Of a DNA stretch of 23,072 nucleotides, positions 9,301-16,646 are shown piece by piece (position 1 is the stretch's first letter; each line of letters starts with the position of its first letter). Origin of the DNA: DAOQAU01 sp035354275 (lineage in GTDB: Bacteria > Cyanobacteriota > Vampirovibrionia > Gastranaerophilales > Gastranaerophilaceae); NCBI GenBank assembly GCA_035354275.1, contig DAOQAU010000024.1:1-23072 (forward strand), given 5' to 3'. A program made the translations under genes and the position numbers. The notes beneath the pieces are model-generated. The model had not been told where the DNA came from and did not search any database. It saw only the letters and a list, made by a program, of their open reading frames with translations.

Positions 9301-12009
9301 GTTTCATCTATAATAAATCCTTCCAATGTTTTAAATACAGGACTAATAAATATTTTAAATGACGGACTTATATCATCATTGACTTTATTTAGTGGCGGAA
9401 TTTCACCTACCTTGAGTGCTTTTAGCACTTTTACTACTGATTACAAATATTATTTTACACCTTCTACGGCTGGGGTTTACGACGTAAGAAGAACAACTAT
9501 AGCAGGCTTAAATTATGCAATTGAAGACATTGCTCCAACTCGTTCTTTTTCAGCCACCAGAGATACTTATGTTGACTATAATCTAGGTACAATGGGTGGT
9601 GCAGTCTCCACACTTGACATATTTGGCAACGATAAAAATATTGTCGGACTAGGATATTCAGGAGCTAACACTTTGGCAGGTCAAACACTGAATATTACAA
9701 ATGTCGGATCTTTAAAATCCGACGGCACAGTAAACACCTCTTGGAATGGGTTTTCTTCAACAAGCAACGGTGGTGGAATCAACAATAACGGAACAGTAAA
9801 AATTACAGACAGCGTATTTTATAATAACACTTCGACTGCAAATGGTGGACTGCTATATAATGCAAATGTAGCTACTATTAACACTTCAGCGTTTGTGAGC
9901 AATAGCGCAGCCTTAGGCGGTGCAATTTATAATTCAGGCACAATGACAGGATTAAATGATTCTTTCACTTCTAACTATACAACAACTGCCAATGGCGGTG
10001 CTGTTTATAATTCTTCTACAGTTACCTTAACTAGTTCGACATTTAAAAGTAATAATGCCCTGCTTGGAAACGGTGGTGCAATATTTAACAGCGGAACATT
10101 TAATTTAACAGGTGCTACTTTTGGGGGTTCCTCCTTGAGCGATGCCAATTCTGCTAAAAACGGAGGAGCCGTTTATAATACAGGAAACATTTTCTTGAGC
10201 GGCTCATTATTTAAAAATAACTCTTCAAGCGTAAATGGCGGGGCAATTAACAATACAGGAACAATTCAAATAACTAACAGTATTTTTGAAAATAACACTG
10301 CAACTTCTAACGGTGGTGCGATTTATAACTCAGGGACTTTAAAAATAATTGCTGATGGAGGAACTACTTCATTCACAAACAATAAAGCGTCGGGAGCTTC
10401 AAGCGCCGTCTATCTTGCTTCAGGTTCTGTTATGAACGTTAACTCAGGAAATGGCGGAGCCGTAACCTTTAATGACGAAATCACGTCCGAGTCCGGTGCA
10501 AGCATTAATATTAACAAAATAAATGTTTCTACAAATCTTGCAGGCACAACGTTTGCCCCAACAGACGGCAAAATTACATTTAACGAAAATGTTAATAATT
10601 CTACAATCAATTTTTACAACGGAACAATGTTTTTAAATAAAGAAAACCTGCTAGATGGTAACAATGTAAACCTATACGGCGGTTCTATTGATTTAATAAA
10701 TAAATCGACTGGAACGGCTAGTTTTAATAATCTTTCCATTAACGGTGTTACTAATCTGGCTATAGACGCTGATTTAGCAAACGGCTTGGCGGATAAAATA
10801 ACATCTGCAAACCCTATCACAGGAACCGGAAGTCTTTATGTTAATCATGTAAACACAATGGGTAATTCGTCAGCTAAATCTGTAAGTCTGTCTATTGCAG
10901 ATGAAAACGTTAAAGATTATGTTACGGTTTCACCCGGCTGTGTAATGGGGAATATTTTAAAATATAACTTGAATTACGACAAATCAACAGGATCGTTAAT
11001 GTTTTTGTCAGGTGGCTCAAGCGGTGATTATAAAGCTTATAATCCTGCAATATTAACCTCTTCTATAAATATCCAAACAGGAAGTTACTTAAATCAAGCC
11101 AATGTTTATAATGAAGCTTTGGGAAGAATGGATGCACTAATGGCATCTTCCAAATACGATAGATTATTGATGAAATACCAAAACAAAGTTGCTTCTGCCG
11201 ATGGTAATTTTGTATTTTCTCCAACCTTCTTGCAGGAATCAAGCAAAGGTCTGTGGTTTAAGCAGTATGCGACGTTTGAAAATGTCCCGATGAATAATGG
11301 ACCGAATGTTTCCAATGTTTCTTACGGGATGTTGATTGGAGGAGACACCGATATAGTAAGCTTAAAACATGGTTTTGACGGATATTTAACAGCTTATGTA
11401 GGATATAACGGCTCACACCAAAATTATTATACAACAGGGGTTTATCAAAACGGGGGATTGGCAGGATTAACCGGAACCGCATATAAAGGAAATTTCTTCA
11501 CAGCCGTGACTTTGAACTTGGGTGGAAATAACGGAAACGCCTACACAACAGCAGGGGTTGATAATTTCACGACACTTGTTGCGGGTGCTGCTATTAAATC
11601 AGGTTATAATTTTGAATTTTTGCGAGGGAAGCTTATTGTTCAACCGAGCCTTATGGCAGGTTACACGTTTGCTAATACCTTTGATTATACGACGGCTTCT
11701 GGAGTCAATATGACATCTGACCCTTTGCATGTGCTACAACTTGCACCGGGTATTAAATTCATAGGAAACCTTAATAATGGCTGGCAGCCTTACATTGCAG
11801 CAAATATGGTTTACAATATATCAACAGGAGGAACATTCGTTGCTAACGATGTCCAATTGCCTGGAATGTCAATAGCGCCATATGTAGAATATGGAGTTGG
11901 TATCCAGAGAAAATGGGGCGACAGGCTGACAGGGTTTGCACAAACAATGCTCAGAGGCGGTGGAAGAAACGGTATAGCTCTTCAGTGGGGTCTGCGCTGG
12001 GCGTTTTAA
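3340..12009 (+). CDS. Giant Pmp-repeat autotransporter adhesin (type Va secretion)
   Basis: About 2,889 aa. I chose the TTG at 3340, just after AGGAAA, because the frame's first ATG (3307) overlaps the -10 box and because the TTG gives a classical signal peptide (MNKDIKHLAIVLALC..., cleavage after 'ACFA'). The passenger carries about 43 units of the chlamydial Pmp type, 'GGAIYN' paired with 'FxxN', which stack as a beta-helix. Two homologous modules are visible: 3519-9090 with about 35 units and 9580-10640 with 8. Each has a similar header ('GSLNPDGS'/'GSLKSDGT') and a similar end ('GEIIFNENV'/'GKITFNENV'). From about 11235 a 12-strand-type barrel domain follows, ending in the outer-membrane signature '...LQWGLRWAF'. 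The sequence is dominated by Asn, Thr, Ser and Gly. By family it is exported to the cell surface, where adhesion or cell contact is likely; the ligand is unknown. It has its own promoter and terminator. Confidence 0.88.
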   Translation: MNKDIKHLAIVLALCFLRSLIPQACFAENYTGGFTQLKSAISSSTNARIFIANDNMVSTSALGAMSGTAGVNSVLTLNGANYNFNGAGFSGVTLVALRTLNVNNFGSLNPDGSVLNSIKNFNLVGNGAFIYNNGGTVAINNSVFSSNTATNGGVFYNNLGNSTITGSTFYNNSATSQGGAFFNAAGNFIIKNSTFTNNSSAKTISTTSTTAATSVLNYGGAIYNGIISSVTGAITSAVNSEYTIGSTGFSNTFNNNFTLSTNSGSTTNYDNTARGYGGAIYNSVALTSSVTGNNIGSRTSTTNINSNTFSANTNTAINSATTTNGTSYAQAYGGAVYNLATATTSGAGTGTNTATNTTNIKANNFSSNQVKSEKTGSLSVTKSPARTSNSNAYGGAIYNTTAASSSTTASINSNSTVATNIEQNSINNNNVTALNSSTANGYSATYSANTNAYGYGGAIFNSATTTASGKGNASNTTNIKDNTSINSNSVVATNNSNNTTLGTSNAYGYGGAIYNTTGVTNSGSGNAVNSTNISNNTTINNNSITATNSSNTTTGPSNAYGYGGAIYNITTATSSATSAITSASNSTNTTDILSNDISNNFILSTNSSNTTTGISSAYGYGGAVFNSLTATTNSTGTNSANNTANINNNNFNANYTTSENNGVTKTGDSYARAYGGTIYNTTASSASGTAGVNTSNVTTNIKNNTITNSSATGKNTGSITGLTAATRTNYAESAGGAIFNIATAAASSNGINTANNTTNIQNNSFDNNSAIATNTSTAVGYSTSYLANTNANAWGGSIYNSSTTTASGIGNATIILNITDNTSFGGNSATITNSSNPTKGSSSAYGYGGAIYNTTAASNSGTGTATNKTNISNNNLFSANSIAVTNSSAITTAGTSSAYGYGGVIYNTTTAGITGAGNTLNSTDISNNTFNDNFINSKNNGTAFGSNAYGYGGVIYNITTATASATSAITSLAGTENITNILSNNFRQNYINTTNSNTTTGASNAYGYGGAIYNSLTATANSTGINTALNTLNIESLFDTNSITVVNNGTTTNGNSYADAYSGAIYNITKATTSSTGTNTATVTTNIKNSTINNNSAVGKNLGTITGLNAVARNNYAEAFGGAIYNNSTATASSTGINVTSNTTNITGNDFNDNFALALNNSTATGYSTSYLTNTNTNGYGGAILSIAAATASGTQTATNKININENSFDGNYLSVTNSSNTTKGASSSYGYGGVIYSSLTSTASGSGITNTELSINDNSLFRNNSLNVTNSAITTTGSSNAYGYGGAIYATSSVLNSGSGSANHLTNINNNVFDTNTLSVINSGTTITGTSTARSYGGAVFVNTGLSTNLKNSASSTTNIKDNEFKNNSATATNSSTTTGTSNAYSYGGAIYTNTYTGNSGAVANSSVNTTNITGNTFEQNNAVATNSSTTIGTKTAADSYGGAIYNTMSSTNSSTGVNSSSNTVSILDNIFKKNSANNGGAIFNTLSSTNSSTGVNSSTNTLDIKDNRFEENTATYGGAIYNTWTSTGTNLSVNSVNITDNVFKLNTASYGGAIFNTAGTLTVNGNTFDTNSAKYGGAIANYISTTTGSGSATINVDNGTFEKNFAKNSSSTAAITSYGGAIFNYGYATTGTTNLNANVNNSTFDTNYAKAESTWASTSGYANALGGAIYNYKSSTTGAGNSILDVENTVFKNNYTNASSSSGYANAQGGAIYNASAGTQVAKVTIDGGTFNDNYVQATAKGNASSTYAYGYGGAIYNSGQLNVTDSSFNRNNANATGTTASTYAYGRGGAIYNTGTTTITNSTFTDNTAKSQGGAIYNTGTLKLVADNGTTSFTGNKANNISNALYLAGGTTYLNAGNGGVMTFNDKIASSAIGNVININQTSLGLVSGGEIIFNENVSDSTINLYSGMLTLGNTGNTRLTDSTGLNSSNFYTNNVKLNIYDAILNLANNNATDRINLNSFTSTSDSSLQFDADFATNQNDMFTVSSIINPSNVLNTGLINILNDGLISSLTLFSGGISPTLSAFSTFTTDYKYYFTPSTAGVYDVRRTTIAGLNYAIEDIAPTRSFSATRDTYVDYNLGTMGGAVSTLDIFGNDKNIVGLGYSGANTLAGQTLNITNVGSLKSDGTVNTSWNGFSSTSNGGGINNNGTVKITDSVFYNNTSTANGGLLYNANVATINTSAFVSNSAALGGAIYNSGTMTGLNDSFTSNYTTTANGGAVYNSSTVTLTSSTFKSNNALLGNGGAIFNSGTFNLTGATFGGSSLSDANSAKNGGAVYNTGNIFLSGSLFKNNSSSVNGGAINNTGTIQITNSIFENNTATSNGGAIYNSGTLKIIADGGTTSFTNNKASGASSAVYLASGSVMNVNSGNGGAVTFNDEITSESGASININKINVSTNLAGTTFAPTDGKITFNENVNNSTINFYNGTMFLNKENLLDGNNVNLYGGSIDLINKSTGTASFNNLSINGVTNLAIDADLANGLADKITSANPITGTGSLYVNHVNTMGNSSAKSVSLSIADENVKDYVTVSPGCVMGNILKYNLNYDKSTGSLMFLSGGSSGDYKAYNPAILTSSINIQTGSYLNQANVYNEALGRMDALMASSKYDRLLMKYQNKVASADGNFVFSPTFLQESSKGLWFKQYATFENVPMNNGPNVSNVSYGMLIGGDTDIVSLKHGFDGYLTAYVGYNGSHQNYYTTGVYQNGGLAGLTGTAYKGNFFTAVTLNLGGNNGNAYTTAGVDNFTTLVAGAAIKSGYNFEFLRGKLIVQPSLMAGYTFANTFDYTTASGVNMTSDPLHVLQLAPGIKFIGNLNNGWQPYIAANMVYNISTGGTFVANDVQLPGMSIAPYVEYGVGIQRKWGDRLTGFAQTMLRGGGRNGIALQWGLRWAF
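4660..7200 (+). repeat. Higher-order repeat of about 1.0-1.17 kb within the passenger
   Basis: A block of seven to eight Pmp units recurs in the same order. The landmark 'GYS.(S/T)Y' occurs at 4660, 5677 and 6835. 'AACAACCGCT' follows at 4731 and 5748 (offset 1017). 'ATSAITS' occurs at 5062 and 6229 (offset 1167). The 'ITGL' segment occurs near 5500 and 6658 (offset 1158). The second copy therefore carries one extra unit of about 150 bases. The third copy is partial and fades after about 7200. Confidence 0.75.
7690..7840 (+). repeat. 37-bp exact direct repeat, 114 bp apart, in the passenger
   Basis: The 37 bases at 7690-7726 recur without change at 7804-7840. The 114-base period equals 38 codons, one compact Pmp unit ('SSTNSSTGVNSS' in both). 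The identity at DNA level suggests a recent tandem duplication of one unit. Confidence 0.85.
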
Positions 12010-12121
12010 GCATAGCAATATCTCAAGCAGTAATAAAATAATAAAACAGATTTGCATGTTTACTTAATACCATAAATAGAAGTTTCCAATCTCCATCTCA
12101 AAGATATTTTTATATCATTTT

Positions 12122-12146
12122 AAGTTGTTAATTACAACTTTTATTT
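12122..12146 (+). terminator. Probable terminator of the autotransporter gene
   Basis: A 7-bp stem, AAGTTGT (12122-12128) and ACAACTT (12134-12140), closes a 5-base loop and is followed by TTATTT. It lies between two convergent genes. The stem is AT-rich and weak, so this is only a moderate call. Confidence 0.5.
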
Positions 12147-12151
12147 AAACA

Positions 12152-12493
12152 TTATTTATCAAGTTTAAAAATGTTTTTAATTTCTTCTTTTTGTTGATTA
12201 AATAAAGTTTTTTGAGTTTGAATTTGCTGTTTTTTCTTGTCTATTAATTCTTTTTGAGCCTTTTGTCTTGCCTCAGCCTGTTTTTTTTGTTCTTCTAACT
12301 GCTTTTGTTTTAATTCTTGCATTTCTTTTTGTTTTTGTTTTACCTCTTTTTCTTTATTTACAACAGGTGATGCGACTTTATTGATTTTCTGATTCAAAGA
12401 ATCTACAAGCCCTCCGGTATAAGTTTCTGCAGCAAAAACTCTTGTACCGATCAATAAACTTAAAACACATGTAATTGATAAAATCTTTTTCAT
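12152..12493 (-). CDS. Small secreted Lys/Gln-rich coiled-coil protein
   Basis: A 113-aa protein that I do not recognise. Residues 1-22 form a signal peptide (MKKILSITCVLSLLIGTRVFA). The mature protein begins 'AETYTGG' and continues as one long helical segment very rich in Lys, Gln and Glu ('KEKEVKQKQKEMQELKQK' and similar), likely a periplasmic coiled coil. AGGAGG (12502-12507 on the plus strand as CCTCCT) lies at good distance from the ATG. It is the last gene of the minus-strand envelope run, 63 bases after the AsmA-like gene, and is convergent with the autotransporter, whose mature N-terminus ('ENYTGG') carries the same motif. A chaperone-like or spacer role resembling Skp or Lpp is conceivable but is only inference. 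Confidence 0.75.
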   Translation of the reverse strand: MKKILSITCVLSLLIGTRVFAAETYTGGLVDSLNQKINKVASPVVNKEKEVKQKQKEMQELKQKQLEEQKKQAEARQKAQKELIDKKKQQIQTQKTLFNQQKEEIKNIFKLDK

Positions 12494-12556
12494 ATTTATG
12501 CCCTCCTATAACTCACGGTCAAAATTCTAAAACAAATAAAATTAAAAATCAAACCA

Positions 12557-15500
12557 TTAAAACTTAATTAAATTTTTCCACTCTCCTGCTGCGTCTTGTA
12601 ATTGTTTTTTAGTATCATTAACGGTATTTTTAACTTCATTTACAGTAGAATTTTTTACATCCGAATATTGTTTTTTAACTTCTTCTACTGTATTTTTTTT
12701 GACATCAGTAAACTGTTTTTTTACATCTGTCAAAGTGCTTTTAATATCTATTGCGGAAATATCTGTATCGGATAACCATTTAAATGATTTTACAGAAGAC
12801 TTGCTTTCTATCCCGCCGTTAAAAACAACTTTAAAATCTTTATAATATTTATTCGAGCCCGTTAAGGGAGGTATTTGTGCAACATTTTCTTGGGCGGGAC
12901 TTGTTGTCATAGATTTTATTATAATTGCGGTAAGTGTACCAAACTTAGGAATATAAGACGTTAATTTATCTACCGAAAGTTCTCCTATAGGACCTAACAA
13001 TGCAACTACGTCTGAGCTTAATCTTCCTAATACAACAACATTTGTTGTTCCGTTTAACAAATTATATCTTCCGCTTACAAAATAAGACATTGTCGGGCCG
13101 CTTGTTTTTATGTATGAAATATTTGCCCACCCGTTATTAAATGTCATATCTCCTTTTATATATTTAAATAATGCCGTATTTTTAACCGTTGATATTGAAG
13201 CAACCGTATCTAAAGCTACTCTCATAACAGAGTTTGCAAGAATATTTTGGGCATTCAAAAAGCTTTCTAAACTTCCGACTCTGCCAAGTGCCCCTTCTTC
13301 AATCTTAAATGAAAAATTACCTTTAAGCGATTTGAGGATATCGGAATATTCAATGCCCCTGAATTTGATTTTAGTATCAAACCCCAATGTTCCGCTAAGC
13401 GCATTTTTAATCCCTGAAGCGGCTGCAATAGCATTAGTTGCATTCATATTATAACCTTGAAAATCAACCCCCGTTTCTCCGTTAATAATATTGTAAACTA
13501 TATCACCTTTAAGCTTACCCCCGTAAGCATCGCCTGTAATATTTTTTAAATAAAATAAATCTCCTTTTAATATAAAATCAGAACTTAAATTTTGTGCAAC
13601 AAGCCCGCTTGATCTTATTCTCTTAACTGTACCGTTACCTTTGACAATAGGTCCGTCAAGGTTTATAACCATATCATCCATTGAAACCAACATATCGGGA
13701 ATATAAGTGTATGGAATAATAAAGACTCCTTTTAATTTGGGGTTAATCATAGATCCTGAGATTACAACATCTCCTTTTGCCTGAATCTTTGAATTTGCAA
13801 AGCCGGGAATTGAAAAATTGCAAAGTCTTGGAATTGAATAATTTAAGTTTAATTTTTGTGAGCTGCTGTTAACAGTTCCTTTTAGTGTTGATTTTATATC
13901 CCCGCCGGTTTTGATATCCAAAACAATTTTATCGGTTAAATAATTTTTAATTAAGCCCGAAACATTCAAATTTATTTTATCTATAAAAACAGTTGAAGGA
14001 CTTATAATAACTTCTTCAGGTTCAATATTTGCAACAAGCTTGGGCACATAAATTACTGCCGCAGGATTTATAATCTTAAAATCTACGGAATCTGCGGTCC
14101 CTTTATATGCTTTTTTATCAGATTTTAGTTTTATATTAAGCGCCGACAAAATCACCGAAGAATTTGTCGGAATATTTTTTAAATTCACTTTATTTACATA
14201 GAGATTAACTGCTGTTTCAGGCTTTGTTAATTCCCCGCTTAATGAAGCCTTTAAGCTTAAATCCCCGCTGTTAAATTTATTTTCTTTTAATAAACTCACC
14301 TGCCCTAAAGAAAGCAAAAGACTTTTTATTGCTAATTTTTCAGCAACAATATTTATATCTGCTTTTGCATCTTGATAAATTGTTCCATAAATCCTAAGCG
14401 GATTTCCAAGAATTGAAAAACCTGTTTTTTTAATGTTTACAATATTATTATCAAAACTTATGTCAGAATTAATATCATTGATGGCAACATTATACAAACC
14501 GTATTTTAAACTTCCTTGAGGAATCTTAAAATATCCTGAGGAGAGAATTTTTTTTAGGTTCGATTTAATTCTAAAATCTGCATTTATATAACCGCCGGCA
14601 CTGAGAGTCTGAAAATCATTAATATCAAAAGATGCCGTAATATTTTTAAATATTTCAACAAGATTATTCAAACTCAAATTTGATTTAAAACTCATATCTA
14701 TATCCGGCTTTTTACCTGTTTTAAAAACACCTTTAATGTGTGTAATTTCTTTTTCTGCAGTATAAAAATCGCAATCAAGATCTATTTTATTACCCTTGAG
14801 TTTTAATAAAATAAAGCTGTCGGGCAGTTTTTTATTATTAATCGCAAGACTTAGTTTATCAATATTTATAAACCCGTCAACTTTTACATCTTCTATGTCA
14901 CCGTAAGTTTTTACATCAACCTTTATATTTGAATTAAATTTATTACTGTAAAGTGCTTCAAAAATATCAATAATATTAAAAATAAATTGCTGAGGCTTTT
15001 GTTCTAAGGGCTGGGGGTTAAAAATCAAATCGTTTAAATGAGATTTAGGCATAATTTTATTTAAGATTTTTATGTCATAATCAAGTTGTTTTCTTTCATC
15101 AAGAATCATTTCACCCTTGCCTGAAATTTTTATTTTTTTGTTAAAAACAAAATCGGTAATTTTTGTATCACATCCGGATAAAGAATATTTTTTGCCCGAC
15201 AAAGCCTCAACAAATGTAATTTTATGAGCATTTATTTTTACATCCGGAAGATTATCGGATAATTTAAAAGGCAAAGATTTTAATTCTTTATTTTCTTCTT
15301 TGTTTTTAGGAATATAATTTTCAATTAAAAATTTTCCTTTTTTTTGAACTTTTAAAACAACATCAATGTTATCTGCGCTTATAAGGTCCAACTCTATTTT
15401 TTTAAATAAAACAGGCAAAAGTGAAACCTTTATTTGAAAATTATCCGCCTGCAAAAATTTTTCTTTATTTGGCAAAAATATTTCTGTTTTGCCCGCTTTT

Positions 15501-15709
15501 ATGCCTAAAGTGAATTTTGGCGTAGTTATTATTCTTATTCTTTCAAGATTAACCTTAAAGCCTGATTCTTTTTCAATAAACTCTGAAATGTCAGATTTGT
15601 AACTATCTGCAATCGGAGAAAGAATTAAAGGCAAAATTAAAAATAAAACATAAATTGAACAAAATAAAACCGATAAAATTTTTGCTGTCAAAATAAGATT
15701 TTTTTTCAT
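12557..15709 (-). CDS. AsmA-family (AsmA/TamB-like) envelope protein
   Basis: A 1,050-aa protein. One N-terminal membrane segment (about residues 9-33) is followed by the typical AsmA start ('FIEKESGFKVNLERIRIITTP'), many beta-rich repeats of the bridge-like kind and an AsmA C-terminal domain ('YNLLNGTTNVVVLGRLSSDV', about 900-935). Such proteins are anchored in the inner membrane and span the periplasm as a hydrophobic groove; in Gram-negatives they help move phospholipids to the outer membrane, and TamB also helps autotransporter assembly. The last 65 residues form an unusual amphipathic tail of 7-8-residue repeats ('TDVKKQF', 'TVEEVKKQ', 'TVNEVKN'). The ATG is preceded by GGGGGC. It follows the TonB-like gene by 61 bases and probably shares its transcript. 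The family is well supported; the exact cargo is unknown. Confidence 0.83.
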   Translation of the reverse strand: MKKNLILTAKILSVLFCSIYVLFLILPLILSPIADSYKSDISEFIEKESGFKVNLERIRIITTPKFTLGIKAGKTEIFLPNKEKFLQADNFQIKVSLLPVLFKKIELDLISADNIDVVLKVQKKGKFLIENYIPKNKEENKELKSLPFKLSDNLPDVKINAHKITFVEALSGKKYSLSGCDTKITDFVFNKKIKISGKGEMILDERKQLDYDIKILNKIMPKSHLNDLIFNPQPLEQKPQQFIFNIIDIFEALYSNKFNSNIKVDVKTYGDIEDVKVDGFINIDKLSLAINNKKLPDSFILLKLKGNKIDLDCDFYTAEKEITHIKGVFKTGKKPDIDMSFKSNLSLNNLVEIFKNITASFDINDFQTLSAGGYINADFRIKSNLKKILSSGYFKIPQGSLKYGLYNVAINDINSDISFDNNIVNIKKTGFSILGNPLRIYGTIYQDAKADINIVAEKLAIKSLLLSLGQVSLLKENKFNSGDLSLKASLSGELTKPETAVNLYVNKVNLKNIPTNSSVILSALNIKLKSDKKAYKGTADSVDFKIINPAAVIYVPKLVANIEPEEVIISPSTVFIDKINLNVSGLIKNYLTDKIVLDIKTGGDIKSTLKGTVNSSSQKLNLNYSIPRLCNFSIPGFANSKIQAKGDVVISGSMINPKLKGVFIIPYTYIPDMLVSMDDMVINLDGPIVKGNGTVKRIRSSGLVAQNLSSDFILKGDLFYLKNITGDAYGGKLKGDIVYNIINGETGVDFQGYNMNATNAIAAASGIKNALSGTLGFDTKIKFRGIEYSDILKSLKGNFSFKIEEGALGRVGSLESFLNAQNILANSVMRVALDTVASISTVKNTALFKYIKGDMTFNNGWANISYIKTSGPTMSYFVSGRYNLLNGTTNVVVLGRLSSDVVALLGPIGELSVDKLTSYIPKFGTLTAIIIKSMTTSPAQENVAQIPPLTGSNKYYKDFKVVFNGGIESKSSVKSFKWLSDTDISAIDIKSTLTDVKKQFTDVKKNTVEEVKKQYSDVKNSTVNEVKNTVNDTKKQLQDAAGEWKNLIKF

Positions 15710-15770
15710 TTTTTGCCCCCATAAAATTAAGTTTATAAATACTATATTAAATAAATTATTTTTTCAATAA

Positions 15771-16646
15771 TCAATAACGGCTGCCGATTGAATTTGTTGC
15801 CGAATCGAATGAAAAAATCAAATCCAGATAACTTTTGTTGTATTTGACAGGAAGCGGATTAAGCGGCATACATTTTCTTACTGCATCAAGTGCCGCGTTA
15901 TCAACAGCCCCTATTTCGGAGGTTCTTTTGACGTTTAATATCATAAGCCTTCCGTCTTTTGCTATGCGCAAAAACAACTCCACTCTTTTGCCGCCGGCTG
16001 TAGGAGGAATTTTCCAACTCCACCTGACTTCTCTTTTCAATTCGTTTACGTAAGGCGAAATATCATAAGCCACGATTAAATTTTTTGTAGCAACCTTATT
16101 GAATCCTCCTCCGCCTGTGGAAGAAGAATCCGAAGAAGACGAGCCGCCTGCTGCTGATACAGAATTTGTCGAAACCTCTAATCCTGAAGCGTGGATTCTT
16201 GAAGTTTTTGAAGAACTTAATCCGGAACTCATTGATTTAAAATCAGGGATAGGAATCTCAAAATCCGAAACTCCGCTTGATTTTATTTTTTGTGTGACAG
16301 ATTTTGTCTGTGGCATTGAAGAAGTTTTTAACTTATTTGCAGGCTCGGAAGAAACTTGATTTTGATTGTTTTGAGATACAGAGCCTTTGTTTGCAGGACC
16401 TGCAAGAGTAAAGGCTATATCTTTTACTTTCATCACATTGTCTTTAATTTTTGGAGTAATCCCTAAAAAATTCAAAAGAAAAACAAAAAAACAAATTAAA
16501 ATAATACCTGCGATATGCCCGAAAACCGATTTGAACAAAAAATTATACAAAGAATCCTCAAGCGGCGATTTCCTGACTGTTGCAGGAACCCCGTCCCAAA
16601 AAATTTTAGTGTGACCCTTTTTTCTATTTTTTTCTTGCGTTTTCAA
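15771..16646 (-). CDS. TonB-family energy-transducer-like protein
   Basis: A 291-aa protein with a cytosolic basic N-terminus, one membrane segment (about residues 42-62, 'FGHIAGIILICFFVFLLNFL'), a Ser/Lys/Gln-rich periplasmic linker (about 80-190, with a glycine-serine stretch), and a TonB C-terminal domain (about 198-282: 'REVRWSWKIPP', 'LRIAKDGRL', 'NAALDAVRKCMPLNPLP'). TonB couples inner-membrane proton-motive force to outer-membrane receptors, but no exbB, exbD or receptor gene lies in the window, so its partner is unknown; stand-alone TonB-like envelope proteins are also known. The start is a TTG, the first possible start after an in-frame stop, with AAAGG about 10 bases before it. It overlaps the end of the TPR gene by 23 bases, which suggests coupled translation. 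Confidence 0.8.
   Translation of the reverse strand: MKTQEKNRKKGHTKIFWDGVPATVRKSPLEDSLYNFLFKSVFGHIAGIILICFFVFLLNFLGITPKIKDNVMKVKDIAFTLAGPANKGSVSQNNQNQVSSEPANKLKTSSMPQTKSVTQKIKSSGVSDFEIPIPDFKSMSSGLSSSKTSRIHASGLEVSTNSVSAAGGSSSSDSSSTGGGGFNKVATKNLIVAYDISPYVNELKREVRWSWKIPPTAGGKRVELFLRIAKDGRLMILNVKRTSEIGAVDNAALDAVRKCMPLNPLPVKYNKSYLDLIFSFDSATNSIGSRY

Noticed and set aside
13110..13454. 114-aa plus-strand reading frame opposite the AsmA-like gene
   Set aside because: Antisense to a clear gene with no motif or start signal; a shadow frame.
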